Shown piece after piece: positions 24,209 to 32,870 of a DNA stretch of 36,060 nt. The position numbers were made by a program, and so were the translations under genes. Numbering within the stretch: the first letter of the stretch is position 1; the number at the start of each line of letters is the position of its first letter. The notes below the pieces were generated by a model. It searched no databases, was not told the origin of the DNA, and was given only the letters and a program-made list of their open reading frames with translations. Source of the DNA: Mesorhizobium alhagi CCNWXJ12-2 (GTDB lineage Bacteria; Pseudomonadota; Alphaproteobacteria; Rhizobiales; Rhizobiaceae); NCBI RefSeq assembly GCF_000236565.1, contig NZ_AHAM01000250.1, forward strand, positions 1 to 36,060, given 5' to 3'.

Positions 24209-25275
24209 TCCTTTGAGGTGTCGGTGGTGATCAAGTGATCCCGAAGTCCCATACGGTCGGCTCGGACAACCCACGCGGGAGTTCGGCCCAACTTCTTCGG
24301 CAAGCTACTTTCTGCGAAGTATACGCCGTGCCCGAATATGCGCTCTGCGCGTCGCACAAAACATTACGCTTACTTGATGTGTTTTAACAAGTCACATTTT
24401 GATCAGAAGGAAATAATGACGTGCTTTGCTCGTTAAAGTATTCAATCCGAATATGGCTACAACCATTGCTGAAGGATATTGCGGCTGAAACATTCTTCTT
24501 CTTCTTTCATAGAACGCTCCAGGAAGGACGCCGTCGGCCTGGGGGAATCGGGCCTCATTGATGTCGCGGCCGTTTCTTGTGGCCCCAATGAAAATCTGGA
24601 ACCGTCAATCAGCAGCCAGATTTGGTCAGGAAAGTGCAACACGCAGCTCGGCTTGCGCTGAGCAGGGGCCACTTTAATCCTGGAAGGCGTCGAACATGGC
24701 AGCGGCTCATGTCGGCAGGGCCCCCGGCTTGCTTCACCCCAGCCCAAGGCGGGGTGTAGCGAAGCGGAGCAGGCGAGGGGGCTGAACGCGCTTCCCACAT
24801 TGCGAAGAAGAGAAGCCCCCCTGCCGGAGCTGGTGGCAGATGGGCGCGTGCGGCAGCACGGCAAGGCGCGCGCCACATCGTATTCAATATGAGCGCCGAG
24901 CCGCAACCATCGACCAGGCACAGCTCGCCGCAGATCTTGCTACCCAAAATGCCAAGCTCGCGCAGGCGCTCAAAATAGCGGCATAGCGGCGAGCCGCTTT
25001 GGCTTCGTTGTCATCGGATTCAGCGGCCGTTCCGGGAAGCGATGCTGCGTCCAATGCATTCCCGCGTGGATTCTATTGGACGGGCATCAAGGGCGTGCCG
25101 GTCGCTCCGCCGGTCGAGGAACTCCTGATCGCCGCACGCGCCAAGGGCGAGAAGGCCGCATGCGAAGGGTGCCTTGTTGGGCCGAAGGCCTCCGAAGCGT
25201 CAGCTCTTGGCCGAAAACGACCGATTGCCCGCCGGTCGACGCCAAAAGGACTTTCGACCCGCGGCAGGTTCTCGA
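24209..25275. other. 1-kb stretch without a supported gene
   Basis: An AT-rich segment (24360-24470) is followed by GC-rich DNA that includes the structured element at 24719-24782. A short frame at 24900-24988 (T-I-D-Q-A-Q-L-A-A-D-L-A-T-Q-N-A-K-L) would form a helix but has no start site and stops at once. No transposase or RNA gene could be named. Confidence 0.4.
24719..24782. repeat. imperfect inverted-repeat element (possible long hairpin)
   Basis: Inside, CACCCC-A-GCC pairs with GGC-GGGGTG (24735-24756) around a 3-base loop. Outside it, GCTTC pairs with GAAGC, and GCCCCC (24720-24725) pairs with GGGGGC (24777-24782). The result is a stem of about 60 bases with bulges. It may be an IS end, a REP-like element or a structured RNA. 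Confidence 0.5.
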
Positions 25276-26250
25276 TCAGGAAGCCTCGGTATTGAATCTC
25301 GACGGCGCGACGCCCTTCCAGCGCTTGAAGGCCCGCGTGAAATGGGCCGGGTCGCTGTAGCCGAGACGGTAGGCGATCTCGGTCATGCTGTGCTCGCCTT
25401 TGAGAAGCAGCCGGATTGCCTCGCTGCGCCGCGTCTCGTCGAGCAGGTCCTCAAAGACGACCCCGCAACATTTCAGCCGCCGCTGCAGGGTCCTCGTCGA
25501 CAGGCCGAGCCGCCTCGCAACCGCGTCGGCCGTCAGCTTGCCGGATCCGGCCCGTGTCCGGCTGACGAGCCGCGCCGCCGCGACCGTCGTTCTCAGCCCC
25601 TCTGCCGCCTTAGACAGCATGCCCTTGCCTTTTGTCAGCGGCAGGTCGAGCAGTTCGCGGTCGAACTCGACCATGTCGTCGTCACAACTCATCTCGATGT
25701 TCGGGCCGAGACACGCTTCCAGCTCCTCGCTGCCTCGTGTCGCAGCAGCCGACAGGTATACACGGATCGCTGAAGGCTCGCCGGCGAGCAGTGGTACTTT
25801 GCGCAAGACCGCCAGGCTACCGAAGATGAACTGCCGCGGATCGAACTCGCAACGCTCGTTGAAGCGGAAGAGGATGCGGCCGGTGCGGCCCTCGACCGTG
25901 AAACGCACATCCGAGCCGCGGTGAAGCATCGGCACATTGGCGGCGGCGAGCGCGCATGCATGGGCGACGTCGGACGCGGCCAGCACGCTCCGTCCCCACC
26001 CGCCCAGTTCCGCGAGACCGATCGCCTGTCCGACATGGGCGCCCGCGAACGGGTCGCCCGCGACCGATGCCATCTCGTTCGCCACGTAAAAGCACTGTGC
26101 GCGCGGCAGCCAGCCGTCGGCGTTCTGAAACACATTGGGCGATATGCCCAGTCGCTCGAAGAAGTCGATCGACGAGATGCCGCGCTGCGCCAGATAGGGC
26201 GCAATCTGCAGGAAACTGCGAATCTTTATCGAGGGGACGAAATCCAGCAT
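25276..26250 (-). CDS. AraC-family transcriptional regulator
   Basis: 324 residues from ATG 26250. Residues about 15-200 form the arabinose-binding-like effector domain typical of the OruR/ArgR group (FFERLGISPNVF, then GDPFAGAHVGQAIGLAELG). The C-terminal 100 residues hold two helix-turn-helix units: A-R-R-L-G-L-S-T-R-T-L-Q-R-R-L and the A-Y-R-L-G-Y-S-D-P-A-H-F-T-R-A-F-K-R-W signature. It is divergent from the DUF3604 operon, with a 186-base gap, so it most likely activates that operon in response to a small ligand (inference). The protein is intact. Confidence 0.92.
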   Translation of the reverse strand: MLDFVPSIKIRSFLQIAPYLAQRGISSIDFFERLGISPNVFQNADGWLPRAQCFYVANEMASVAGDPFAGAHVGQAIGLAELGGWGRSVLAASDVAHACALAAANVPMLHRGSDVRFTVEGRTGRILFRFNERCEFDPRQFIFGSLAVLRKVPLLAGEPSAIRVYLSAAATRGSEELEACLGPNIEMSCDDDMVEFDRELLDLPLTKGKGMLSKAAEGLRTTVAAARLVSRTRAGSGKLTADAVARRLGLSTRTLQRRLKCCGVVFEDLLDETRRSEAIRLLLKGEHSMTEIAYRLGYSDPAHFTRAFKRWKGVAPSRFNTEAS

Positions 26251-26314
26251 TCTCAGGCAAGCTTGGCGTCAAATGGCAAGACGAGGCGAGCGTACTATAG
26301 CAATATGAAATCGA

Positions 26315-26344
26315 TTGAAAAGTCGTCTGATCGAGGCGTACAAT
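26315..26344 (+). promoter_or_regulatory. sigma70-type promoter of the DUF3604 operon
   Basis: TTGAAA (26315-26320) is followed after 18 bases by TACAAT (26339-26344); each box has five of six consensus bases. The start point would be near 26351, giving a leader of about 85 bases. The DNA between this promoter and the AraC gene has room for an activator site. Confidence 0.55.
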
Positions 26345-26436
26345 CTTGCCTCTCGTCGTGCGTGCCGCACAAGGAAAGTTTGATAAGTATTTGAAATTCT
26401 ACGGCACAATTTGTCGATTATCATATGGAGGAAACG

Positions 26437-28365
26437 ATGTCCTGCAAGATCATCGCCGGCGCCATCACAGTGCTTCTAGCATCCGCGGCGCCCCTCGCGG
26501 CTCAAGACGCCGGAGCGCTCTCCACTGACAAGGCAAGCAAGGCGCACTCGTCGCGCCCCGACTATTCGCCCTATGCCGACCGCAAGTTCCCGGTGCAGCC
26601 CTTCTTCGGCGACACTCACTTGCACACCTCGTTCTCAATGGATGCGGGCGCGTTCGGGGCCCGGCTGCCTCCCCGCGACGCCTATCGCTTCGCCCGCGGA
26701 GAGCAGGTGACGTCCTCGACCGGCCTGCCGGTCAAGCTGTCGCAGCCGCTTGATTTCCTGGTGGTCGCGGACCACTCCGACAATATGGGCTTCTTCCCCG
26801 ACCTCTTCGCCGGCAAGCCCAATATCCTTGCCGACCCGACCGGCAAGAAGTGGTACGACATGATCAAGTCGGGCAAGGGCGCGGAAGCCGCGATCGACAT
26901 CATCGTCAGTTTCTCGCACAACAAGTTTCCCGACGATCTGATGTATTTCCCCGGCACCAAGGCCTATCGCAGCGCCTGGCACGAGACCATCGCGGCGGCG
27001 GAAGAATACAACGAGCCCGGCCGCTTTACCGCCTTCATCGGCTATGAATGGACGTCGAACACCGGCGGCAACAACCTGCACCGCAACGTGATCTTCCGCG
27101 ACAATGGCGACAAGGCAAGCCAGGTCGACCCGTTCACCGTCTATCCGCCAAACGGCAGCGACAATCCCGCCGACCTGTGGAAATGGATGCAGGCCTATGA
27201 AGACAAGACCGGCGGCGACGTGCTGGCAATCGCTCACAACGGCAATCTCAGCAGTGGGCTGATGTTCCCGACCGTCGAGGCGTTCGGCAAGAAGCTCGAC
27301 GCCGAATATGTGCAGACGCGCGACAAGTGGGAGCGCCTCTACGAGGCGACGCAGACCAAGGGGGACGGCGAGGCGCATCCATTCCTGTCGCCCAATGACG
27401 AGTTCGCCGACTTCGAGACCTGGGACAAGGGCAATCTCGACGGCAGCGTGGCCAAGAAGCCGGAGATGCTCGAGTTCGAATATGTCCGTTCGGCCTACAA
27501 AAACGGGCTAAAGCTGGAGAAAGAGCTCGGCACCAACCCCTACAAGTTCGGTCTGATCGGCAGCAGCGACGCGCACAACTCCTTGTCCGCACTGGCGGAG
27601 GACAATTTCTTCGGCAAGACCGTGCCGCAGGAGCCGAGCCCCGAGCGCATGACGGCGACCTTCGTCGACAACAAGCAGACCGGCGTGAAGATCATGGACT
27701 GGGAGGTCGGCGCCTCAGGCTATGCGGCGGTCTGGGCGGAAGAAAATACGCGCGAATCGATCTGGGACGCCATGCAGCGCAAGGAGACCTACGCCACCAC
27801 CGGCCCGCGCATGGCCGTACGCTTCTTCGGCGGCTGGGATTTCGTCGCCGCCGATGCCGAGGAGCGCCTGCCCGCCTATGTCGGCTACACCAAGGGCGTT
27901 CCGATGGGCGGCGACCTCGGCGCCGCGCCGGCGGGCAAGGCCCCGACCTTCCTCGTCGCCGCGCTCAAGGATCCGATTGGGGCCAATCTCGACCGCTACC
28001 AGATCGTCAAGGGCTGGATGGAGGGCGACGGCACGCTGCAAGAAGAGGTCTACGACGTGGTCTGGTCGGGCGACCGCCAACCTGGCGCCGACGGCAAGCT
28101 GCCGCCTGTCGGCGATACGGTCGACATGGCCAATGCGAACTGGACCAACACGATCGGCGCGCCCGAACTGATCGCAGTCTGGACCGACCCCGATTTCGAT
28201 CCGTCCGAGCCCGCGTTCTATTATGGCCGGGTGATCGAGATCCCGACCCCGCGCTGGACGGCCTATGACGCCAAGTTTTTCGGCACGACGCCCCTCGACG
28301 GTACCAGGATGAAGGTTCAGGATCGCGCCTATACCTCCCCGATTTGGTATGATCCTGCCGGTTAA
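26437..28365 (+). CDS. exported DUF3604 protein with PHP-like metal motifs
   Basis: 642 residues. ATG 26437 is preferred over 26425 because GGAGG (26428-26432) then sits 4 bases upstream of the start codon. It begins with a signal peptide (MSCKIIAGAITVLLASAAPLAAQDA). Motifs resemble the PHP superfamily: GDTHLHTSFS (H61, H63), VVADHSDNMG (D112, H113, D115), IAHNGNLSSG (H267) and GSSDAHNS (D378, H380), together a likely multi-metal site. DUF3604 proteins are about 600-680 residues and no substrate is established. A periplasmic metal-dependent hydrolase or phosphoesterase is a reasonable guess. It heads an operon of membrane and envelope genes. Confidence 0.88.
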   Translation: MSCKIIAGAITVLLASAAPLAAQDAGALSTDKASKAHSSRPDYSPYADRKFPVQPFFGDTHLHTSFSMDAGAFGARLPPRDAYRFARGEQVTSSTGLPVKLSQPLDFLVVADHSDNMGFFPDLFAGKPNILADPTGKKWYDMIKSGKGAEAAIDIIVSFSHNKFPDDLMYFPGTKAYRSAWHETIAAAEEYNEPGRFTAFIGYEWTSNTGGNNLHRNVIFRDNGDKASQVDPFTVYPPNGSDNPADLWKWMQAYEDKTGGDVLAIAHNGNLSSGLMFPTVEAFGKKLDAEYVQTRDKWERLYEATQTKGDGEAHPFLSPNDEFADFETWDKGNLDGSVAKKPEMLEFEYVRSAYKNGLKLEKELGTNPYKFGLIGSSDAHNSLSALAEDNFFGKTVPQEPSPERMTATFVDNKQTGVKIMDWEVGASGYAAVWAEENTRESIWDAMQRKETYATTGPRMAVRFFGGWDFVAADAEERLPAYVGYTKGVPMGGDLGAAPAGKAPTFLVAALKDPIGANLDRYQIVKGWMEGDGTLQEEVYDVVWSGDRQPGADGKLPPVGDTVDMANANWTNTIGAPELIAVWTDPDFDPSEPAFYYGRVIEIPTPRWTAYDAKFFGTTPLDGTRMKVQDRAYTSPIWYDPAG

Positions 28366-28370
28366 GAGGC

Positions 28371-29018
28371 ATGAAACCGCGATTTTGCGAATCGAGTGGA
28401 CCTGCTGTGGGTGCTGGGAAGGCGCTTTTGCGCTCAATCCTTGCCCTCGCGGCGTTGTGGTCGGTCCCGACGGACGGTGTCGCCTGCGGGTACGAGGACC
28501 CCACGGCTATCTCGCTTGGCGTCCTGAATTGGTCCTATCCCGAAGCGCTTCACGTGCGAACAGCGGTCTGGCAGGCCGAGAACGCAGGCCTGCTGCCGCC
28601 ACGCGGCAAGGCGCCAACAACCGGCGCGCTCGCCTTCTACAGGGCGGCGGCGAGCATGAGCCGGCTCGGCGGGCTGCTTGAAGCAGAGGCGGAGTCGCGG
28701 GCAGCCGGCTTCTCGATCGTGCTCATCCCGCAGGTTCTGTGGACCCGCTTTGTGCCGGACAGCGATCGCGTGTCGGTGATGACGCATGCGCCGGGTCCGC
28801 TGGCGGGCGAGGCGGTGGTCGTCACAAATGAAAAGGTCGTGCGGGCGCTGCTGGACAGGCGACTGGCATTGCGTGATGCCGAGGCACAGGGATTGCTGCG
28901 CATCTATGGCGAGGAAGCCACGCAGGCGGCGGTACGCGAGACCCTAACGCTTGCCATGCGAAGCACGGCCGAAGCTGCCCGAAGCCATGCCGGCGCCGCT
29001 TTGCGGGAGGGACGATGA
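28371..29018 (+). CDS. exported protein of unknown function (DUF3604-operon gene 2)
   Basis: 215 residues, starting 5 bases after the DUF3604 stop. The AAGAGG before ATG 28371 is very close, so translation may be coupled to the upstream gene; a GTG near 28407 is an alternative. Residues 19-40 form a signal segment ending G-V-A-C-G-Y, where the Cys might be lipidated, but the lipobox is weak. The rest has T-A-I-S-L-G-V-L-N-W-S-Y-P-E-A-L-H-V, then L-I-P-Q-V-L-W-T-R-F and a V-V-V-T-N-E-K-V block. No family was recognised. It always seems suited to the periplasm. The stop overlaps the HupE gene by ATGA. Confidence 0.7.
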   Translation: MKPRFCESSGPAVGAGKALLRSILALAALWSVPTDGVACGYEDPTAISLGVLNWSYPEALHVRTAVWQAENAGLLPPRGKAPTTGALAFYRAAASMSRLGGLLEAEAESRAAGFSIVLIPQVLWTRFVPDSDRVSVMTHAPGPLAGEAVVVTNEKVVRALLDRRLALRDAEAQGLLRIYGEEATQAAVRETLTLAMRSTAEAARSHAGAALREGR

Positions 29019-29644
29019 ACAAGGTTCAGGAACGCGGGACGGCGCGCCACTCAGCAACAACGATCGCATGTGCCGCGGTGAGCCTTCTGCTTCTGTCGGC
29101 GCTTGCCACCCCCGCCTTTGCCCATGAGGCGTCGGGCGTGGCCGGCGGCTTCGTGTCCGGTTTCCTGCATCCGATCCTCGGCTGGGACCATGTGGCGGCG
29201 ATGGTGGCGGTCGGCCTGTGGGGCGCCTTCCTCGGCGCGCCGGCGATATGGCTGCTGCCGATCGTCTTTCCCCTCGTGATGGCCTTTGGCGGCGCTCTCG
29301 GAATCGCTGGCGTGCCGCTACCGGCGGTCGAAACCGGCATTGCTGCCTCGGCCGTCGTGCTCGGCGGCATGGTGGCGCTGGGGGCGAGGCCACCGCTCTG
29401 GCTAGCGGCCGTCATTGTCGGCGCCTTCGCGGTCTTGCACGGCCACGCGCACGGCACGGAGTTGCCTGCCGCCGCCGATGCCGTCGCCTATGCCGTCGGC
29501 TTTGTCACCGGAACCGGGCTTCTGCACCTCACCGGCATCACCTTCGGCCTTGCCACGAAGTGGGAGGGTGGAAAGGTCGCGGTCCGGGCCGCGGGTGGCG
29601 CGATTGCGGTGACCGGACTGGCCTTCCTGACCGGGTTCGCATGA
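29015..29644 (+). CDS. HupE/UreJ-family membrane protein
   Basis: 209 residues with GGGAGG just before ATG 29015. It has an N-terminal signal anchor (residues about 17-36, A-L-A-T-P-A-F-A-H-E) followed by about six membrane helices. Typical HupE/UreJ features are G-F-L-H-P-I-L-G-W-D-H near the start and H-G-H-A-H-G-T-E-L-P in the middle, His-rich motifs thought to bind nickel or another metal. The family is linked to nickel uptake for hydrogenase or urease, but no hydrogenase or urease gene is in the window. It overlaps both neighbours by 4 bases. Confidence 0.92.
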   Translation: MNKVQERGTARHSATTIACAAVSLLLLSALATPAFAHEASGVAGGFVSGFLHPILGWDHVAAMVAVGLWGAFLGAPAIWLLPIVFPLVMAFGGALGIAGVPLPAVETGIAASAVVLGGMVALGARPPLWLAAVIVGAFAVLHGHAHGTELPAAADAVAYAVGFVTGTGLLHLTGITFGLATKWEGGKVAVRAAGGAIAVTGLAFLTGFA

Positions 29645-30243
29645 AGGCGCTGATCGTCCTTGCGATGCTCCTGATGGCCGGCGCTTGCGGCCCTGCCATG
29701 GCCCACGCACCGATCAAGGGCATCGGCACGTTCTACAACGGTCTCCTTCACCCAGTCCTTGTGCCGGCACATCTGCTTGTGCTGGCGGCCGTCGGTCTGC
29801 TGATCGGGCAACACGCTCCCCGCGTGAGCCGCCTTGCACTGCCCGCATTCGCGGCAGCTCTCACGGTGACGCTGGCGCTGATCGACGCTTCGCCGGGTGC
29901 TCTGCAGCAATGGCCGCTGCTCGCCATCGCGCTGGTCGCCGGACTGGCTGTCGCGCTTGCCCGGGCGGGCAGCCTGGTCGCGACCGCGCTCGCCCTAGGG
30001 GCCGGCGTTGCCGTGGCGCTGGATTCGGCGCCCGACGGGGCGCCTGACGAACAGGTCTGGCTTGCGCTTTCCGGCACCGGCCTCGGCGCCGCCCTGGTCG
30101 TTACCTATGTCGGCGGGTTTGCCGCCAGGCTCGAGCTGCCCTGGCAGAAGACAGCGATCCGCGCCGCCGGCTCGTGGATCGCCGCGAGTGCGCTTCTCGT
30201 GCTGACCTTGGACCTCTTCCCGACCGCGAGCCCGCCCGCATGA
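29641..30243 (+). CDS. second HupE/UreJ-like membrane protein
   Basis: 200 residues from ATG 29641, overlapping the previous stop by 4 bases. It begins with a signal sequence ending P-A-M-A-H-A-P, then G-T-F-Y-N-G-L-L-H-P-V-L-V-P-A-H-L, the short N-terminal motif shared with HupE. About six hydrophobic helices follow. The His-rich H-G-H-A-H-G motif of its neighbour is missing, so it is a diverged relative. The two may form a heteromeric channel (inference from coupling). Confidence 0.8.
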   Translation: MKALIVLAMLLMAGACGPAMAHAPIKGIGTFYNGLLHPVLVPAHLLVLAAVGLLIGQHAPRVSRLALPAFAAALTVTLALIDASPGALQQWPLLAIALVAGLAVALARAGSLVATALALGAGVAVALDSAPDGAPDEQVWLALSGTGLGAALVVTYVGGFAARLELPWQKTAIRAAGSWIAASALLVLTLDLFPTASPPA

Positions 30244-31124
30244 GACGTGTTCGCCAGGTCCTCTCCGAACCGCTTGTCCACTTCCTGATCATCGGCGCGG
30301 TGGTCTTCGGCGCCTGGTCCGCCCTCGACCGTTCGCCGCGCGACAGCGACGCGCAGGTGATCGAGGTGGGCCCTGGCCGCATCGCCCAACTCTACCAGAT
30401 GTTTTCGCGCACCTGGCAGCGGCCCCCGACGCCCCTTGAATTGAACGGCCTTGTCGAGGCGTTCGTGAAGGAGGAGATTTTCTACCGGGAAGGCGCCAGG
30501 ATGGGCCTCGACCGCGACGACACCGTCATCCGTCGGCGAATGCAGCAGAAGATGGAATTCCTGATAGAGCCGCGCGATGCCGAACTGAATCCGTCCGACG
30601 AGCAACTCCGAGCTTATCTCGCGGAGAACGCGGCAGCCTTCCACGTTCCAGTCCGTATCGCCTTCCGGCAGGTATTCTTCGACCCGACCAGACACGGCGA
30701 TACGTTGAAAGCCGACATTGCAAGGCTGCTCGCCGCAATCGAGGCGGATGAGAGCGGCGAGGTTCCAAAGGACGCCGGAGATCCGACGCTGCTGCCCCCG
30801 GCGATGCCGCTTATGCGGGCCGACCAGATCGCCGCCAATTTCGGGACCGAGTTCGCCGAAGCGCTCGCCGTAGCGCCGGCCGGACGTTGGACGGGTCCCC
30901 TCACGTCGACCTTTGGCCAGCACCTGGTGTTCGTCGACGAGCGGACGGAGAAACGCGATCCCTCGCTCGACGAGGTCCGTGACCCGGTGCTGCGCGAATG
31001 GCAGTCCGCGAAGCGGCGCACAATTGCGGACGAGCGATACGGGGCGCTGCGTGCGAACTACGAGGTGATCGTGACTCTGCCGGACGACGATCGAACGTCC
31101 ACGGTCGACGCGGACCACGACTGA
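30240..31124 (+). CDS. membrane-anchored parvulin-type peptidyl-prolyl isomerase
   Basis: 294 residues from ATG 30240, overlapping the previous stop. One membrane anchor lies at about 12-30 (VHFLIIGAVVFGAWSAL), with the rest periplasmic. The SurA/PpiC-like layout is clear: a helical N-part (E-L-N-G-L-V-E-A-F-V-K-E-E-I-F-Y-R-E-G), then R-I-A-F-R-Q-V-F-F-D, and a parvulin end W-T-G-P-L-T-S-T-F-G-Q-H-L-V-F-V-D. It would assist folding of exported proteins, here perhaps of the DUF3604 or HupE-like products. Finding it between HupE genes is notable. Confidence 0.88.
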   Translation: MRRVRQVLSEPLVHFLIIGAVVFGAWSALDRSPRDSDAQVIEVGPGRIAQLYQMFSRTWQRPPTPLELNGLVEAFVKEEIFYREGARMGLDRDDTVIRRRMQQKMEFLIEPRDAELNPSDEQLRAYLAENAAAFHVPVRIAFRQVFFDPTRHGDTLKADIARLLAAIEADESGEVPKDAGDPTLLPPAMPLMRADQIAANFGTEFAEALAVAPAGRWTGPLTSTFGQHLVFVDERTEKRDPSLDEVRDPVLREWQSAKRRTIADERYGALRANYEVIVTLPDDDRTSTVDADHD

Positions 31125-32110
31125 TGCGGCTGTTGGCGATCTTGCTCTTGGTGCTTTTCGGCGTCGGCGGCGCCGCCGCGCATGAGCTGCGCCCGGCCTA
31201 TCTCGAAATTACGGAGACGGCGCCCGAGCAGTATTCCATCCTCTGGAAGGTACCCGCACGCGGCGAATACCGGCTATCGCTGCATGTCGGCCTTCCCGAT
31301 GTCTGCGCGGAAGTAACCACGCCGGTGACGGCCATTGTCGAGGCCGCGTCGACGAGCCGGTGGAACATCCGCTGCGATGGCGGACTCGCCGGGCAGACGA
31401 TTTCCATCGACGGTCTTGTCGCCACCTATACCGACGCCCTCGTCAGGGTCATGCGCGCCGACGGCACGGCCCAGACAGCGCGGCTGACGCCAGACTTCCC
31501 TGAAGTGGTGGTGACCGCTGCATCAACCGCCGCCGACACCGCGAGGACCTATTTCCTGCTTGGGGTTCAGCACATCATGCTGGGCCTCGACCACCTGCTG
31601 TTCTTGCTTGCATTGCTCCTGCTCATCCGCGAACCGCGCATGCTCGTCGCCACCATCACCGCCTTCACCGTCGCGCACTCCGTCACGCTCGCCTTCGCCG
31701 CGTTCGGCTTCGCGGCCGCTCCGCAGGCGCCGATAGAGGCTCTGGTCGCACTCAGTATCGTGTTTATCGCGGCCGAGATCGTTCGCAAGCAACGCGGGCA
31801 CGCCGATATTGCCGGCCGCTACCCCTGGCTGATCGCATTTCTCTTCGGCTTGCTGCATGGCTTCGGGTTCGGCGGCGCGCTGCGCGAGATCGGACTGCCG
31901 CAGAAGGACGTGCCGCTGGCGCTGCTTACTTTCAATCTCGGCGTCGAGGCCGGCCAACTGCTTTTCGTCGCGCTGGCGCTCGCCGCCATTGCCAGTCTGA
32001 GGATGCTGCTCGCTTTCTCCGCCGAACAACCGCGGTTGGTCACCGCCTATCTCGTCGGCTCGCTATCCGCGGCCTGGTTCGTGCAGCGCATCATCGCCTT
32101 TGGAGTGTGA
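31124..32110 (+). CDS. HupE/UreJ-family protein with N-terminal periplasmic domain
   Basis: 328 residues from ATG 31124, which shares one base with the preceding TGA. A signal peptide (MRLLAILLLVLFGVGGAAA) leads to H-E-L-R-P-A-Y-L-E-I-T-E, a beta-rich periplasmic domain of about 130 residues. Then comes a membrane part of about six helices with Y-F-L-L-G-V-Q-H-I-M-L-G-L-D-H-L-L-F-L and F-L-F-G-L-L-H-G-F-G-F-G-G-A-L. This is the HupE/UreJ type-2 layout. The last gene of the operon, it may receive or pass a metal to the other members (inference). Confidence 0.9.
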   Translation: MRLLAILLLVLFGVGGAAAHELRPAYLEITETAPEQYSILWKVPARGEYRLSLHVGLPDVCAEVTTPVTAIVEAASTSRWNIRCDGGLAGQTISIDGLVATYTDALVRVMRADGTAQTARLTPDFPEVVVTAASTAADTARTYFLLGVQHIMLGLDHLLFLLALLLLIREPRMLVATITAFTVAHSVTLAFAAFGFAAAPQAPIEALVALSIVFIAAEIVRKQRGHADIAGRYPWLIAFLFGLLHGFGFGGALREIGLPQKDVPLALLTFNLGVEAGQLLFVALALAAIASLRMLLAFSAEQPRLVTAYLVGSLSAAWFVQRIIAFGV

Positions 32111-32142
32111 GGATCACGTGTGGCCGTGACGAATGATGGACT

Positions 32143-32161
32143 GAGCGCGAGGATTGCGCTC
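32143..32161. other. hairpin between convergent genes
   Basis: GAGCGC (32143-32148) pairs with GCGCTC (32156-32161) over a 7-base loop. There is no T run after it, so a terminator role for the operon is only possible. Confidence 0.3.
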
Positions 32162-32190
32162 GCGTGGAGGTCCATTGCCGGGCGCTGTCC

Positions 32191-32806
32191 TTACACGCCA
32201 ACGGCCGCGAGTTGTCCCAGCACTTCCGCGTGATAGGACCCGGCCGGCTCGTATTGGACGATGTCGTCACTTCCTCGTAGAAAATCATTGGCATGGATGG
32301 TGTTGAGCTCCTTGCCAGAGACCTTGATGATCTTCATCGGCGGCGGGTTGTCTGCTTCCGAAAGAGGATAGACCTTGGCGAACTTCCTGGTGTTTTCGAC
32401 AGCAGTCGCAGTGCTGCCATTTTCGAGGAAGCCGCGCCAGAAGAACAGGTTTCCGTAGGTCGAGGTTCGGAGCACGAAATAGCCTTCGGGTATCTCGCCA
32501 TCATACCCCGGCGGCAGGAGCAGGTATTCTCCACCCTTGCCCTTGTCCGGACCGGCATTGCCGACATCGCCGACATATTCGAACCAGTGATTGTCGATCA
32601 TGCCCAGGACATTGGGTGGTATCTCGATGACCAGCGGGCCGGACTTGGTATCCAGCCCATTGAAAAGGTTCAGCTTGCCAAGCCTGGTGTCCACACTCTC
32701 CGGCGTGACGATCGAATCCGGTATCGGCGTCCGCTTCGGCGGAAGCAACAGTCAGGCCCATAAGCACCACCGAAATGGCGGCGCAAAGCAGTTTCGTGCG
32801 CTTCAT
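32191..32806 (-). pseudogene. DUF1254-type exported protein, internally deleted and frameshifted
   Basis: ATG 32806 starts a signal peptide (MKRTKLLCAAISVVLMGLTVASAEA). A frameshift near 32715-32725 moves the reading to S-I-V-T-P-E-S-V-D-T-R-L-G-K-L-N-L-F-N-G-L, the start of a DUF1254 domain. It then jumps directly to S-G-P-L-V-I-E-I-P-P-N-V-L-G-M-I-D, a position that in the neighbour gene lies about 70 residues further on, so an internal deletion has occurred near 32650. The frame ends at V-Q-Y-E-P-A-G-S-Y-H-A-E-V-L-G-Q-L without the DUF1214 half. It is a dead member of a three-copy family. Confidence 0.8.
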
Positions 32807-32870
32807 GGGTTGTCCTCAATGTCGCGCAACCGTCACGACCGTCACGGCCAACCCTTGGTCGCGCCTTCAT

